From positions 19,823,001-19,887,000 of the forward strand of contig CM072806.1 in NCBI GenBank assembly GCA_037013495.1: a stretch of 64,000 nt of DNA, written 5' to 3'. The position numbers and the translations under genes are program-made. Shown here piece after piece: positions 23,715 to 35,900 of the stretch. Below the pieces are notes generated by a model, which did no database searches, had not been told where the DNA came from, and saw only the letters and a list, made by a program, of their open reading frames with translations. The DNA is from Hippophae tibetana. Its lineage: Eukaryota > Streptophyta > Magnoliopsida > Rosales > Elaeagnaceae. Each line of letters starts with the position of its first letter. Within the stretch, counting starts at the first letter, position 1.

Positions 23715-25167
23715 TGTAAGGTTTGTGATTGTTGGTGATATTCGTGAATAAAATATTTGTATATAATATTGGTTTCAAGGTGTGTCTCTCAAGAATATTT
23801 TTTAGCCGAAGAAGCTATAGAGCCTAATCGATCACATCTCGAGTATATATTTGTTCCTATGTAAGTTAGATTTTATATTAGACACATAAGAACATTATTC
23901 AAATAGATGACTTGATCGATCGGGTGGTGACTAGATGGATTGAGTTTAATTAAAACTGGTTGAATTAATATTAATATAACTAGATCAATTGAAGCATTAA
24001 CTAGACTAATCAAGCACACGATCGATCCACAAATTTCTAAATTAATTAATTTTTTACTAGATTGATCAAGATTTAACTAGATAGATCAAACTATTCATAA
24101 TAGATTGATCAAGCTTGATTAGATCTATCGAGCGACCATATTCAATCGATCGAGCTAGTTCTATAGCGATCAAGCTACCAAGTTTTTAAAATTTACCTAA
24201 TTTTAACTCGAGCCAATTAATATTTTTACTATATTGTCCTTATATTCTTAAGGTCTTTTAAATAGTTTTAAAGGATAGATTTGTAATAGACCTTTGACCT
24301 AGGGTTTCTACTCATGTTATTTAATCATACAAGTGGCTCACAATTTGTTAATGACACAAGAACATTATTCTCTTCATTTTAATCTCTCTCTTGTTTGGAA
24401 AATATAAGACCATAATTTTTTAGGCTTCTTTATTTAGTTAATCTATCGAACGTTGGTGGTTGTGTTTAATTGATTAATAAGCCTAATTGGTTTATGATAT
24501 TTTTTTCATATGTTCTTATAGCTTTTTGTTTATTTTGGTTCTTGTTCAAATAATTGTGCATGTCATATCATAATTACTTGGTTTGATTATTAATATTTAA
24601 AGAATCTATCTTTATTGAGTTTGTGTTTAAACTAATTATTCTATGGTTGCTAGTTGATTTCGATTTATCTAATATATTTATTAAATCATCTATTTAGGGT
24701 TATTTATTATTTAATATGCTCTAGACCACACATTTTCACTTATGTTATTGTGCTAACTTTTTAGATGTCAGGTGTATGAGTTTTATTGACCCTTATGACT
24801 TGAGTTCATAAAAAAGTTGGTTCGGATACGAGCATCTTTATTATGGAGACTATGATAAAAGTAGCATCTTGTAAGTAGATTACTTGGAGACATTCTCTTG
24901 GTGGGTAATTTGAGTCATAGCCTTGTAATTGGACCTTATCTTCCACAGTGGACATTTAAGTGGTTTGATAGACCAATGGTTTTTCTCTTAGGTCATTGGT
25001 GTGGCCTATGTTGTTTTCATCTAAAAATCTCCTATGTTAATCTTTATATTTCTTCATTTATTTACATGCGATTACATGTCTGGTTGTTCTACAAAATTCA
25101 TAATTTCGTTTATTATCTATTCACCCGCTCTAACTAATTAGGTCTGTAACTAAAAAAGAAATTTTTA
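23715..25167 (+). repeat. SIRE-like 5' LTR
   Basis: It starts TGTAAGGTTTGTGATTGTTGG and ends near AAATTTTTAA just before the primer site. It is dense in GATCGAT and ATTGATCGAG-like words (23900-24170), as are its partners at 14630 and 28810. Confidence 0.72.
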
Positions 25168-25169
25168 AT

Positions 25170-25180
25170 TGGTATCAGAG
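25170..25180 (+). promoter_or_regulatory. Primer-binding site, initiator tRNA-Met
   Basis: TGGTATCAGAG follows the 5' LTR end by two bases. It complements the 3' end of plant initiator tRNA-Met, the usual primer of Copia elements. Confidence 0.85.
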
Positions 25181-25429
25181 TAGTCACTAGATACACTTAG
25201 TGTGCCTAGGACCTTGTTATTGATAATTTAAGATAGGGTTCGTCTACAACTCATGCACCTTACTTTCATGGGTATAAGGAAAGCTTGTATGAGAGCCTTT
25301 CTACGATCTATAGATAAAAGTATCTATAACTCTGTACTTTATGGTTCAAAACAAATAATGTAGTCATTATTAAGCCTAGGAACAAATAAAACAATCAAGA
25401 TAAAACTATTAGCAATTGGAACCAAAAGA

Positions 25430-27203
25430 AAATTAATGCAATTTTTAGTGTTGTGTCTATTGATCAGTTTCATTGTATTTCTAACGTTGGCATCTCTAAG
25501 CATTCTTGGGATATTTTAAAGGTTTTCTATGAGGGAACCACATAAGTTGAACAAACTAAACTTTGTATCCTTGATAGTCAATTTGAAAATCTTAAGATGA
25601 AAAAAGATGAAACGTTCTCTAAATTTTATATTAGATTATGTGATATTACAAGCACCTCTACCAATCTTGGAGAGAAAATTGAAAAGTTTAGGATAGTTTA
25701 AAAGATTCTCTACACATTACCAAATTGTTTCCATGAAAATGTCACTACCATTAATAAAAACAGGGATGTGGACACCATCAAAATAGAGGAACTCGTTGGC
25801 TAACTTCAAACCTTTGAGATGAGCTTTCAAAAAGCTTGAAAGAACAAAGGTATAGTTTTCAAAACTGCTAAAATTGAAGACAGTGATGATGAAGAACTAG
25901 TACTCTTAGCCAGAAGATTGAATAAAATCCTTAACAAAAATAATCCTCAAAACAAAGAACAATCAAGTTATTAAAAAGATTAGAATCTGAAAGAACTTAA
26001 ATCTGTGAGTTCTGATAGTAAGAAGTTTAAACCCACTGGACTTTAATGTTTTGAATGTATAGGTTTAGGTCCCTTTGTTGACTATGCAAACAAGAAGAAC
26101 CATATTGGAAGATCTTTCAAGACTACATTTACTAACTTTGAAAGTGATAATGACAATCTAGTTGAATCGTACAATAACTATTTGGCATTTACTACAATTG
26201 TAGGTAGAGAATTTAGTAAGTCTAAAATTGATTCAGATAATGTCACTAATATTAATGAAATATTCATAAATTATGTAAGATGCAAAAGGGAAGTAGCTAA
26301 ACTAAATTACAAACTTAAATCATTTGAAATAAGTTCCCCAAATATAGAAAAACAAAAAAATGGACCCTCTGAATGTGCTAATTTTTTGAATTTAAGTCTT
26401 ATAGATGTTAAATAGGAAAACAAGAATCTTATACAGGAACTTGAACAATCAAAGGAAGCAGTAAAGATGTTAACAATTAGAGTTGGAAGGTTGAACAAAG
26501 TTCTGGATTGTGGAATGCTAGTAGGAGACAAGAAAAGGGCTAGGATATGTATACAAGCACACTTTGCCACCTTTTTCAAAATCAACGAACTTACCAAACC
26601 TTCAAACATGTAATCTTCACAAAATACACACAACATTTGTTATAAGGATGAGGGCTCCACTCTTTTAAAATAAAAAACCACATCTATAAGGTCTTCTAAC
26701 ATTGTGGCTTATGTTACCCATTATAAACAAAGAATAGTTGCATTGTTATTGAAAAATCTGTTTACTTTGTGTTTGCTTATCATCATTGTGGTATGAAAGG
26801 TCATATTAGGCCCAAATATATATTTTTTATAAATGCTCTAAAATTTAATAATACTTTCCATTCTTAAAATAGTAGGGCTCATAACTATTATCGATCCATG
26901 CATGTTGCATCATATTCTAGGTTGAATGGAAACTATGGTAACATGTTCAAAAATCCTATTATAAATCATAAAATTGTTGGCTCAAAGAGATAAATGAAAT
27001 TCAATGCATTTAATTCTAGGAATAATTATTATTATTCTACCATGCAAGTTGCATCTTCATATAGGATGAATGGAAAATCTAAATGTAAGTCTAAGAATAT
27101 GTCAATGATAATTAAGGTATTTGATTTCCAACCCAAAGATATAAAGAAATCAAAATTGAAGAAAGTTTTGATTAGGAAAGATTATCTCTTTCCAGTCACC
27201 TGA
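25430..27203 (+). pseudogene. SIRE-like Copia gag relic (UBN2 and zinc knuckle)
   Basis: The UBN2-type capsid core is visible: HSWDILKVFYEGTT, KLCILDSQFENLKMKKDETF and SKFYIRLCDITSTSTNLGEK (25500-25680), then VKILYTLPNCF-like wording. A first zinc-knuckle-like block lies near 26045 (CFECIGLGPFVDYANKKN). A coiled-coil-like stretch follows (about 26280-26520). A second Cys/His block (YHHCGMKGHIRPK, about 26770) and a basic tail (KSKLKKVLIRKDYLF, 27150) complete a SIRE-type Gag. It is broken, with about half a dozen breaks. Confidence 0.7.
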
Positions 27204-28609
27204 CCGTTATTCTTTATCGTTTCACCTAGATACTTTTGTTTTGAGTGCTTAATTAACCCTAGGTGAACATATCTAGTTTTTTTATTTTTATTTTTATTGA
27301 TGATTCTTTAGTTAAAAAAAGAGGGAGGAAGACTGCTTTAACACTGACATGAAACTTACATGCCACACTTGTACTTTTGACTACATCTTTAACAGCTAGA
27401 TATAATAACTTATGCCCTTACATATCTTATGCATCTAGTAATCAATGTCAACATGATCCTATTCACACACTCACTGAACACATACGTATTTCATGCATGA
27501 AATTTATGATTGATTAAGTGAGTATTTAGGGACTTAGATAACCTTGACTGCTATAATTATGTTTGAGCCCTCTCACACTTTATAAAATGTTGTCATAGAG
27601 AGGCACCTAGTTTTGAGAGGGCTACCTACTGTGATGTGTGAAGCTACTACAGAGAGCATAGATGGATACCTCATAACTAGTATTAAAGTAATCATTCTAG
27701 GTTTTTTGGCTCGTGCAGATTTCTTTAAAATATTAAAAGAAAAAGAAAAATATAAATTAAATTACATGCACAAAAAGAAAGAGCCACAAATGGTTATATA
27801 AAAAGAAAATAAGTAATCAATCCTTCATAATAAATAAATAAATAATAATACAAGAGTGGAATACAAAACAAAAATATATTGATTAGAGCTCTCTCTTAAT
27901 TAGTAAAATTTTATTTTGTGCAAGTTTGAATTCAATTATAATTCTTTCATGATTGGTCATACTTTTTATGTAAAATTTTCCCAACTAATCATGAATGAAC
28001 TAATTGACATACTAGTGTTATTCCAAAACTCAACTCACTTGTGGTGACTATGGATATATCACTATATGTGTAATCATATTTGTGTGTATTGCTTACATAT
28101 GTTTATGTTGTTAATAACTAGTCACACCTTAAATACAAATTAATTTTTCTTATATGTGTGTAATGTTGTAGTCATGTTTGGATTAATCTATTACCCTCTG
28201 CTAAAAATAAATCTTTTCATCTTTACTCCATGTTTGATTCATTTGTTTTTTTTATGTTTTGTTTATGCTTGTTTATTCGTATGCCAAAAAGGGGGAAAAT
28301 TGGTATCAGAAATTTTGAAATTTATTTGAAACATATTATTTTTAATTTTTATCATTTGTTTAATCCTCTTTTGAATATTCTTTACTTTTCTATTATTAGA
28401 TACATGGAACTATTGTGAACAATGAGTCCTTTGGGACAAGTTATTTGTTTGTTGGTGTTTCTATTTTTCAATGCAAATAAACGCAGTCAAGATACAAGTG
28501 AAGATGATTCATCAGATCATAGGATAATATCACTATGTATAAAAAATTCCTATGAGGGCTATGTAGTGAGAGAGAAATTTGGTCACACTAATATGCCAAA
28601 TGGGAAGAT
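27204..28609 (+). other. SIRE-like 3' non-coding region and polypurine tract
   Basis: This 1.4-kb region is collinear with 12901-14428. A strong purine run CCAAAAAGGGGGAAAA at 28284-28299 is followed directly by TGGTATCAGA (28301), the same word as the primer site. A second, weaker purine run (TGGGAAGAT, 28601) sits right at the LTR start. No coding sequence is seen. Confidence 0.6.
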
Positions 28610-30129
28610 TGTAATGTTTGTAAGTATTAACGATATTCATGAACAAAATATTTGTATGAAATAATAGTTTCTAGGTGTGTCTTTTAAAAATATTTTCAAG
28701 CCGAAAAAACTATCAAGCCTACATGATCACATCTCATATATATTTTTTTCTCTTGCACATTAGATTTAATATTAGACACATATGAACATTGTACAAAAAG
28801 GTCACTTGATCGATCGAGTGGTGACTAGATCAATCGAGCTTAATTAAAACTAGATGAATTAATTTTTAATATGACTATATCGATTGAAGCATTAACTCAA
28901 TAGATCGAGCACTAGATTGATCGAGATTAATGACTAGATTTATCCACTTATTTCTAAATTAATTAATTTTTTACTAGATTGATTGAAGCATTCACTCGAT
29001 AGATCGAGCATTAGATCGATTGAGATTAATGACTAGATTGATCAACTTATTTATAAATTAATTAATATTTCACTAGATCGATTGAGATTTAACTAGAAAG
29101 ATCGAAATATTCATAATTGATCGATCGAGCTTGATTGGATTGATCGAGTGGCCATACCCAATCGATCAAGCTAGTTCTATATCGATTGAGTGACCAAGTT
29201 TTCAAATTTAACTTAATTATTGCTCGAGCTAATTAGTATGTTTACTATATTTCCCTTATGTTTTTAAGCTCTTTTAAATATTTTCAATAACAGATTTGTA
29301 ATATACCTTTGACCTAGGGTGTCTACTCATGTTATTTAATCATACCACTAGCTTGCAATTTTGTTAACCACACAGGAGCATTATTCTCTTCATCTTAATC
29401 TGTCTCTTGTTTCACAAATACAAGATTATAATTCTTTAGGCTTCTTTATTTAATTAATCTATCAAACATTGGTGGTTGTGTTCAATTGATTAATAAGCCT
29501 AGTTTCTTTATTTATGTATCATATCATAATTATTTTTGTTTGATTATTAATCTTTAAAGAAACTAACTTTATTGAATTGGTGCTAAAAGTGATTATTTTA
29601 GAGTTTCTAATTGATTTTGATTTATATGATATATTTATTAAATCATCTTATTAGGGTTTCTCATTATTGAATCTGCTCAACAACAAACATTTTCACTTGT
29701 GTTATTATGCTAACTTTCCAACTACCAACTATACATGTTCGATTAACTCGTGTGACTCGAGCTCATCAAAACATTATTTCAGATCTAAACACATGTCCTA
29801 TAGAGACTATGATGAAAGTAGTGGCTTTTAAGTAAATTACTTGTGGGTATTAACTTAGTGGATAGTTTGAGTCCTAGCCCTATAGTTAGACCTTAGTTTT
29901 TCATAGTGGATACTTAGGTTGTCCGATAGACCGATAATTTTCCTCTTAGGTAATTAATGTGTCCTAGGTTGTTTTTACCTAAAAATCATGTTTGTTAATC
30001 TTTATATTTTTACATTACTTTATTTACATGCGATTACAGGACTACCCATTCTACAAAATTCATAATTTTGGTGATTATCTATTCACCGCTTCTAGCTAAT
30101 TAGATCCATATTTAAAAAGAAACTTTTCA
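28610..30129 (+). repeat. SIRE-like 3' LTR
   Basis: It begins TGTAATGTTTGTAAGTATT and ends CTTTTCA at 30129. It aligns with 23715-25167 along its length, with many differences and a short local duplication of the GATTGA-rich part around 28870-29040. The two LTRs are clearly more diverged than those of the Athila copy at 55718-63210. Confidence 0.72.
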
Positions 30130-30149
30130 ACAACTATTGTGTGGTTGCA

Positions 30150-31355
30150 TGAAATAGTAAGATCTAAGAGAATTCTATCTAAGAAACTAGTTCATGAAAG
30201 TCTTAGTACCACTAGTGTTTCTTTGGGAGATTGCTCTTAAAGGGTAATTTTTGAAGAGGCCTCACCTCACCATTTTTTTTCTTGGAGCACCCTTGGTGAC
30301 TACTAATTGTGTTGCTACATTGTTGTTATTGTTACTTAAAAAAATTGTCTTCATCTCACAAATGGTAGATTCCACTAGGATTTAAATTAAGGATTTTTGT
30401 TTTGGGGAAACCAAAATCAACAAATAATGTTTGAAAATTTGTATCCAATTTATTTTCTTTAAATTATTCAATTTTATTTTACTAGATTTTATTCTTTCGT
30501 TATATTTAGTTTTAGTTTTCCTTAAAACATAAAAAGAAAAATATACAAATAAAAAAACCAAAAAAATAATGGTTTTATTATTCTTTCTTTTTTAGATTTA
30601 GATGTCAAATAAAAATAAAATAAAAGTAAAAACCTAAAAAAAATACAAAAAAAAAATTGTTATGATATATGAATCGATATAGAGACGAATGAGGTATAAT
30701 TTTAAAAATAATAAAATTAAAATTACCTATAATTCAATCTTCTTCTTCTAGCTCTGAAAATATGAATGACTACCTTACCCGTACAACCACAGAATCATGC
30801 ATAATGTTTTCCCCTAATACACCACAAATGAATTTTGAACCTCAAATGATACAACTATTGCCCACTTTTCATGACTTAGATAATGAAAATTTATAATTAC
30901 AAATATGAGAATTTAAAGAGATAGTGGCCATCTTTCATAGTCGAACCAAATAACACATATTGTGGTAGATTGAAATTTTTACCTTTCTCCTTAAAAGACA
31001 AAGCAAAGGGTAAGATATACTCTTTGAGATCGAGATCTATAGGTACTTGGGTAGAAATGACCCAATCTTTCTTTAATAAATACTTTACACGCCACAAGAC
31101 CAATAACCTTGAAATACAGATTTCAACCTATTCCAAAAAGATAGTGAAACATTGTATCAAGCCTATGAGGGGTTCAAAGAATTATTAAACATGTGCACTC
31201 ACCATGGGTAAAAAAATTTGAACTTAGTTAGCTACTTCTATAGTGATATACAATAGTGATTTTCTCCAAAAAAAACCTCGATGAAGCCAAAAATTACCTA
31301 AATAAGGTAGCTAAGAAATCCATACAAGGATTGGACCTAGTACTATTGATAGCAC
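30150..31355 (+). mobile_element. Very old Athila fragment: leader and gag
   Basis: 30160-30310 matches the tandem-hairpin leader of the other Athila copies (ACTAGTTCATGAAAG...ACCACTAGTG keeps seven of eight stem pairs). After AT-rich sequence, 30780-31350 encodes gag traces: FEPQMIQLLPTFHD, KFLPFSLKDKAKG, RSIGTWVEMTQSFFNKYFTR and HKTNNLEIQISTYSKK. The wording differs from gag A and gag B, so it is a third Athila lineage or a much older copy. It is broken, with several breaks. The LTR at 31356 is inserted in its gag. Confidence 0.7.
30320..30780. other. AT-rich leader remainder
   Basis: A- and T-rich sequence with A-runs and AAATAAAAATAAAA-like words lies between the hairpin block and the gag trace. 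It is probably leader of the same old element; no gene is seen. Confidence 0.4.
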
Positions 31356-31800
31356 TGATGAGTGCTCAAAAAACACTAAAATTACCATGATTTTATGCAC
31401 ATTAATTGATTATATATATATATATATATATATTTATTTATATGACTTTATCATATATTTATATATATGTCTTTTCAGAATCACGGGTATTTTTATTGTT
31501 TTTCAGGATTTTTGCTTAAAAACGTAACTTAAAGACTCAAAGAGGAATACTGGAGGCGATACTTCACAAATATATTCATAAAATAAATGAGGAAAAGTCA
31601 ACAAATATGGAAATATAGGACAAAATGGTTCAAAAAGGTCAAAAACGAGGAAATTGCGCCGCCCAATCGCGTCGGCCAACGCGCACAGCGCGCCCAGCGA
31701 CCCGCACGCCATGCCAGCATCTTCCCCAACCGCGCCCAACAACGCGCGCACCTACTCTCCATTACGCATGCATCCATGCGCCCATCTGCACGTGCCGCTG
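31356..31800 (+). repeat. Athila LTR, 5' portion (outer layer)
   Basis: It begins TGATGAGTGCTC and runs through the AT-rich part into the GC-rich core (31650-31800), where another LTR start follows immediately. It includes a TA microsatellite at about 31415-31437. The proline- and arginine-rich open frames here are the GC-rich core read as protein, not genes. Confidence 0.8.
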
Positions 31801-32839
31801 TGTTGAATGCTCAAAAAGCACTAAAATTACCAAGATTTTATGCACATTAATTGATTAAAAATATATCTATATATATGATTTTATCAAATATTTATATAAA
31901 TTTGTCTTTTTTGGAATCATGGGTTTTTTTATTATTGTTTTTCAGGTATTTTCGCTTAAAAACATAACTTAAAGACTCAAAGAAGAATACTAGAGCCACT
32001 ACATCACAAATATATTAATAAATAAATGAGAAAAAGTCAACAAATATGAAAAAATTGGACAAAATAAGTCAAAATGGAGGAAATCGTGCACGCAGCTGCC
32101 CAGCCGCGCCGAGCAGCCGCCGCCCACGCCCAGTTCCACGCGCGCCTTGCTCTTGTCCCGTGTGCACCCTTCCTGCTTTCCGCGCACGCCGCTGCCCATC
32201 TACACCCAAATCCACGCGCTACCGCCCCACGTTATGCTGACGTAATCGAGGATGTGATCATTCACTACTACGCGTTTCTACCATTTTTTTATCATTTTTT
32301 CACCCACTTTTTCTTCCCATCCTCACCTATAAATACCTTCATTCTCTTTATAAATAAACACACCTCAAAACACATCTTCTCTTCTCTTTCTTTCTCTCAT
32401 TTCTTAGTTTTTAATTTTTTTCTTAGTTTTTAATTTTTTTCTTAGTTTTTAGCTTTTCTTAGTTAGTTTCTCTTAGTTTTAGAGTTCTTCTCTTTTTGAG
32501 AAGAACTAGTTAGGTTTTTGTAATTTATTTGCTTTTCGATTCAATAAATGTGAGTGCAAATTCAACAAAGTACTATAAGGATTTTATTTTCTTTACAGTT
32601 ATTTTTTATGCTTAATTCTTAAATGTCATATTTAATTTATCTGTGATTAAATTTAACTTTGCGGGTTGTTTGTAAACATGATATAAAAATAACTTTGTTA
32701 TGCTTGCGAAATATTAAATAGGTAAAAATCTCTAAAATGAATTTATTTTATTTTTATTCAAGATTTTATATTAAGAATGTTAGAGAGAAATATATTATTT
32801 TTTATTAAGGTTTAGTTATCCGGTCTGATTTAGAGTAGT
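31801..32839 (+). repeat. Athila LTR, 5' and middle portion (second layer)
   Basis: It starts TGTTGAATGCTC, a diverged LTR start. It contains a GC-rich core (32095-32235), a TATA box CTATAAATA (about 32329-32337) and AATAAA (about 32543). It stops at GATTTAGAGTAGT, where the next LTR begins. Confidence 0.8.
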
Positions 32840-32894
32840 TGATGAGTGCTCAAAAACCACTAAAATTACCATGATTTTATGCACATTAATTGAT

Positions 32895-32928
<34 letters not shown>

Positions 32929-35900
32929 TTATCATATATTTATATAAATATGTCTTTTTCGGAATCACGGGTATTTTTATTGTTTTTCAAGTATTTTGGC
33001 TTAAAAACGTAACTTAAAGACTCAAAAAGGAATACTTGAAGCAATACATCACAAATATATTAATAAATAAATGGGGACAGGTCAACAAATACGGAAAAAT
33101 TGGACAAAATGGGTCAAAAAAGTCAAAAAGGTCAATAATGTCAAAAAGAAGAAAATCGTGCCGCCGCGTGATGAGCGAAAACCGGCATTACCGATTCTTG
33201 CCAATACTTTGGTTTTAATATTTATAAAACTCTCGCAAGTGCACGAATCATTTCGTAGAAAATGTTAAGTATACTCCCAAGGTCGATCTAAGGAAGGAAT
33301 GTGTGTGGTTTTTAATTTATTATTCAAACTTAAAAACGAAATTAAATCCTAAAAATCCTCTCACGATATTTTGGGGTTTTGTATTTTTAATCTACTTACA
33401 TAAAAATAAACATAGATTCAATAAACATTTATGAAAATTTTATCATTTATAATGGCGGAGTATTTATGGATAAAATAAATAAGTTAATTATGCTTGCTCA
33501 TATTATCTAGGTTATTAAAGATATGAATTGATATTTATTGATTCTCCCTTTTTTGTATGAATACCACCTTTGGTGGGGTTAGATATTCTTTGTTAACTAA
33601 ACAAATCAATTAACACCTATGGGTGGGGTTGATAACTAATATGCTTAATTAAATTAATTCCTTTTTCTAAGAGATTGAAAATGAACCATTTAAATGCCAC
33701 CTTTGGTGGGGTTAGACAGTTTAAACTTTATTCAAGGTGTCCAAATTAAACCTAAGAATTTAGTTATCCGAGTACTAACTTTCAAGTTTTAAAACCACTA
33801 CTGAAAACATGTCGTCAATACATTTTCAGATAATAATTCTTAATAAACTTTTGAAATAGAGCTTCACTCTAACTACCGGGCGATTGTAGCATCAAATAAA
33901 AGAGCACTACTCTAAATCAGACCGGATAACTAAACCTTAAAATCTAATTTTCAGGTTTAAGTTTGTAATGAAAAATAATATATTTCTCTCTAACATTCTT
34001 AATATAAAATCATGAATAAAAATAAAATCAATCCATTTTAGAGATTTTTACCTATTTAATATTTCGCAAGCATAACAACGTTATTATTACATCATGTTTA
34101 CTAAACAGCCAGCACAGTTAAATTTAACCACATACAAATTAAATATAACATGTAAGAATAAAGCATAAAAATAACTGTAAAGAAAATAAAATCCTTACAG
34201 AACTTCGACGCTATTCCCGTTGCTGGAAAAACTCCAAGCGGAATTTGCACTCCCATTTATTGAATCAAAAAGCTAATAAATTACATAAACATAACTAGTT
34301 CTTCCTAAAAAGGGAAGAACTCTAAAACTAAGAGAAATTAACTAAAAACTAAGAAAAACTAAAGAAAACTAAAAAGAGAGAAAGAAAGAGAGAAAAGAAT
34401 GTATTTGGAGGTTTTGAAGTGAAGGGAAGGGGGTATTTATAGGTGAGGATGGAGAGAAAAAATGAGTAAAAAAAATGTAAAAAATCGTAATGGAAATGCT
34501 GAGGTCATTAATGACACCAGCATGACGTCATGGGGGTGGCTGCACGTGAAAAATGGGGCGAAACAGGCGTCGGTGCACGCGGATGAACAGTACCAGCGTG
34601 CGGAGTTCTGCGCGGATGAACAGTACCCGCGCGCAGTTCTGCGCAGATGAACAGTGGCCGCGCGTGTAGTTCTGTGCGGATGAACAGTGGCCATGCACGT
34701 AGTTTTGCACGGATGAACAGTAGCTTGGCGCGTTTTTCTCCTTTTTGACCCATTTTGTCCAATTTTTCCATATTTGTTGACCTTTCCCCATTTATTTATT
34801 AATATATTTGTGATGTATTGCTTCAAGTATTCCTCTTTGAATCTTTAAGTTGCGTTTTTAAGCCAAAATACCTGAAAAACAATAAAAATACCCGTGATTC
34901 TGAAAAAGACAAACTTATATAAATATATGATAAAACATATAAATATATATTTTTAATCAATTAATGTGCATAAAATCATGGTTATTTTAGTGCTTTTTGA
35001 GCACTCATCACTGCGCCCCAGCGCCTAGTCGCGCGCGCAGTAGCCCCAGTCCCGCGCCAAGCTGTGCGTGCCTTGCCCCAGACCCGTGCGCGCCTTGCGC
35101 GCAGTGCCTGCCCTTCCGCGCGCGCCTGTGCGTGCCCAGCTGCCCTTCGCGCACGCCGACGCCGGTTTCACCCCATTTTTGCACGCAGCCGCCCTCATGA
35201 CGTCATGCTGATGTCATCAATGACCTCAGCAATTGCACTCCGCGTTTTTGCCATTTTTTATCATTTTTTCACTCACTTTTTCTCTCCATCCTCACGTATA
35301 AATACCCTCCTTCCCTTTACTTCTAAACACAACTAAAAACCATTCTTCTCTTCTCTTTCTTTCTCTCATTTCTTAGTTTTTAAGCATTTCTTAGTTTCTT
35401 TCTTAGTTTTTAAGATTTTCTTAATTTCTTGCTTAGTTTTTAGTTAAATTCTCTTAGTTTTAAAGTTCTTCTCTTTTTGAGAAGAACTAGTTATGTTTTT
35501 GTAATTTATTAGTTTTTTGATTCAATAAATGAGAGTGCAAATTCCGCTTGGAGGTTTTCTAGCAACGGGAATAGCATCGAAGTTCTGTAAGGATTTTATT
35601 TTCTTTACAGTTATTTTTTATGCTTTATTCTTACATGTTATATTTAATTTTTCTGTGATTAAATTAAACTCTACTCGCTGTTTGTAAACATGATATAATA
35701 ATAACGTTGTTATGCTTGCGAAATATTAAATAGGTAAAAATTTCTAAAATGAATTGATTTTATTTTTTTTTAAGATTTTATATTAAGAATGTTAGAGAGA
35801 AATATATTATTTTTCATTACAAACTTAAATCTGAAAATTAGATTTTAAGGTTTAGTTATCCGGTCTAATTTAGAGTAGTGCTCTTTTATTTGTTGGTACA

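Larger units (their letters stand above)
23715..30129 (+). mobile_element. SIRE-like Copia element with gag but no visible pol
   Basis: The 6.4-kb element has a 5' LTR (23715-25167), a tRNA-iMet primer site (25170-25180), a gag region (about 25430-27203), a 3' non-coding region with a purine-rich tract (27204-28609) and a 3' LTR (28610-30129). No protease, integrase or RT is seen between gag and the 3' LTR. The collinear relic at 12620-18886 also lacks pol after gag, so this could be a non-autonomous form. Flanking 5-mers AAAAC and ACAAC match at four of five positions, a weak target duplication. LTR divergence is high, so it is old. Gag is broken in several places. Confidence 0.75.

Noticed and set aside
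23710-30134. Target duplication AAAAC/ACAAC for the SIRE-like element as firm evidence
   Set aside because: One mismatch in five bases of AT-rich DNA is easily chance, and the sequences further out on the two sides do not obviously belong together.
31587-31858. Proline-, alanine- and arginine-rich open frames (also at 32046-32433, 34437-34826, 34997-35336, 55961-56317 and 61524-61860)
   Set aside because: They overlap in several frames, follow the GC-rich core and minisatellite of the Athila LTR, and differ between LTR copies as repeat units change. They are composition effects, not genes.
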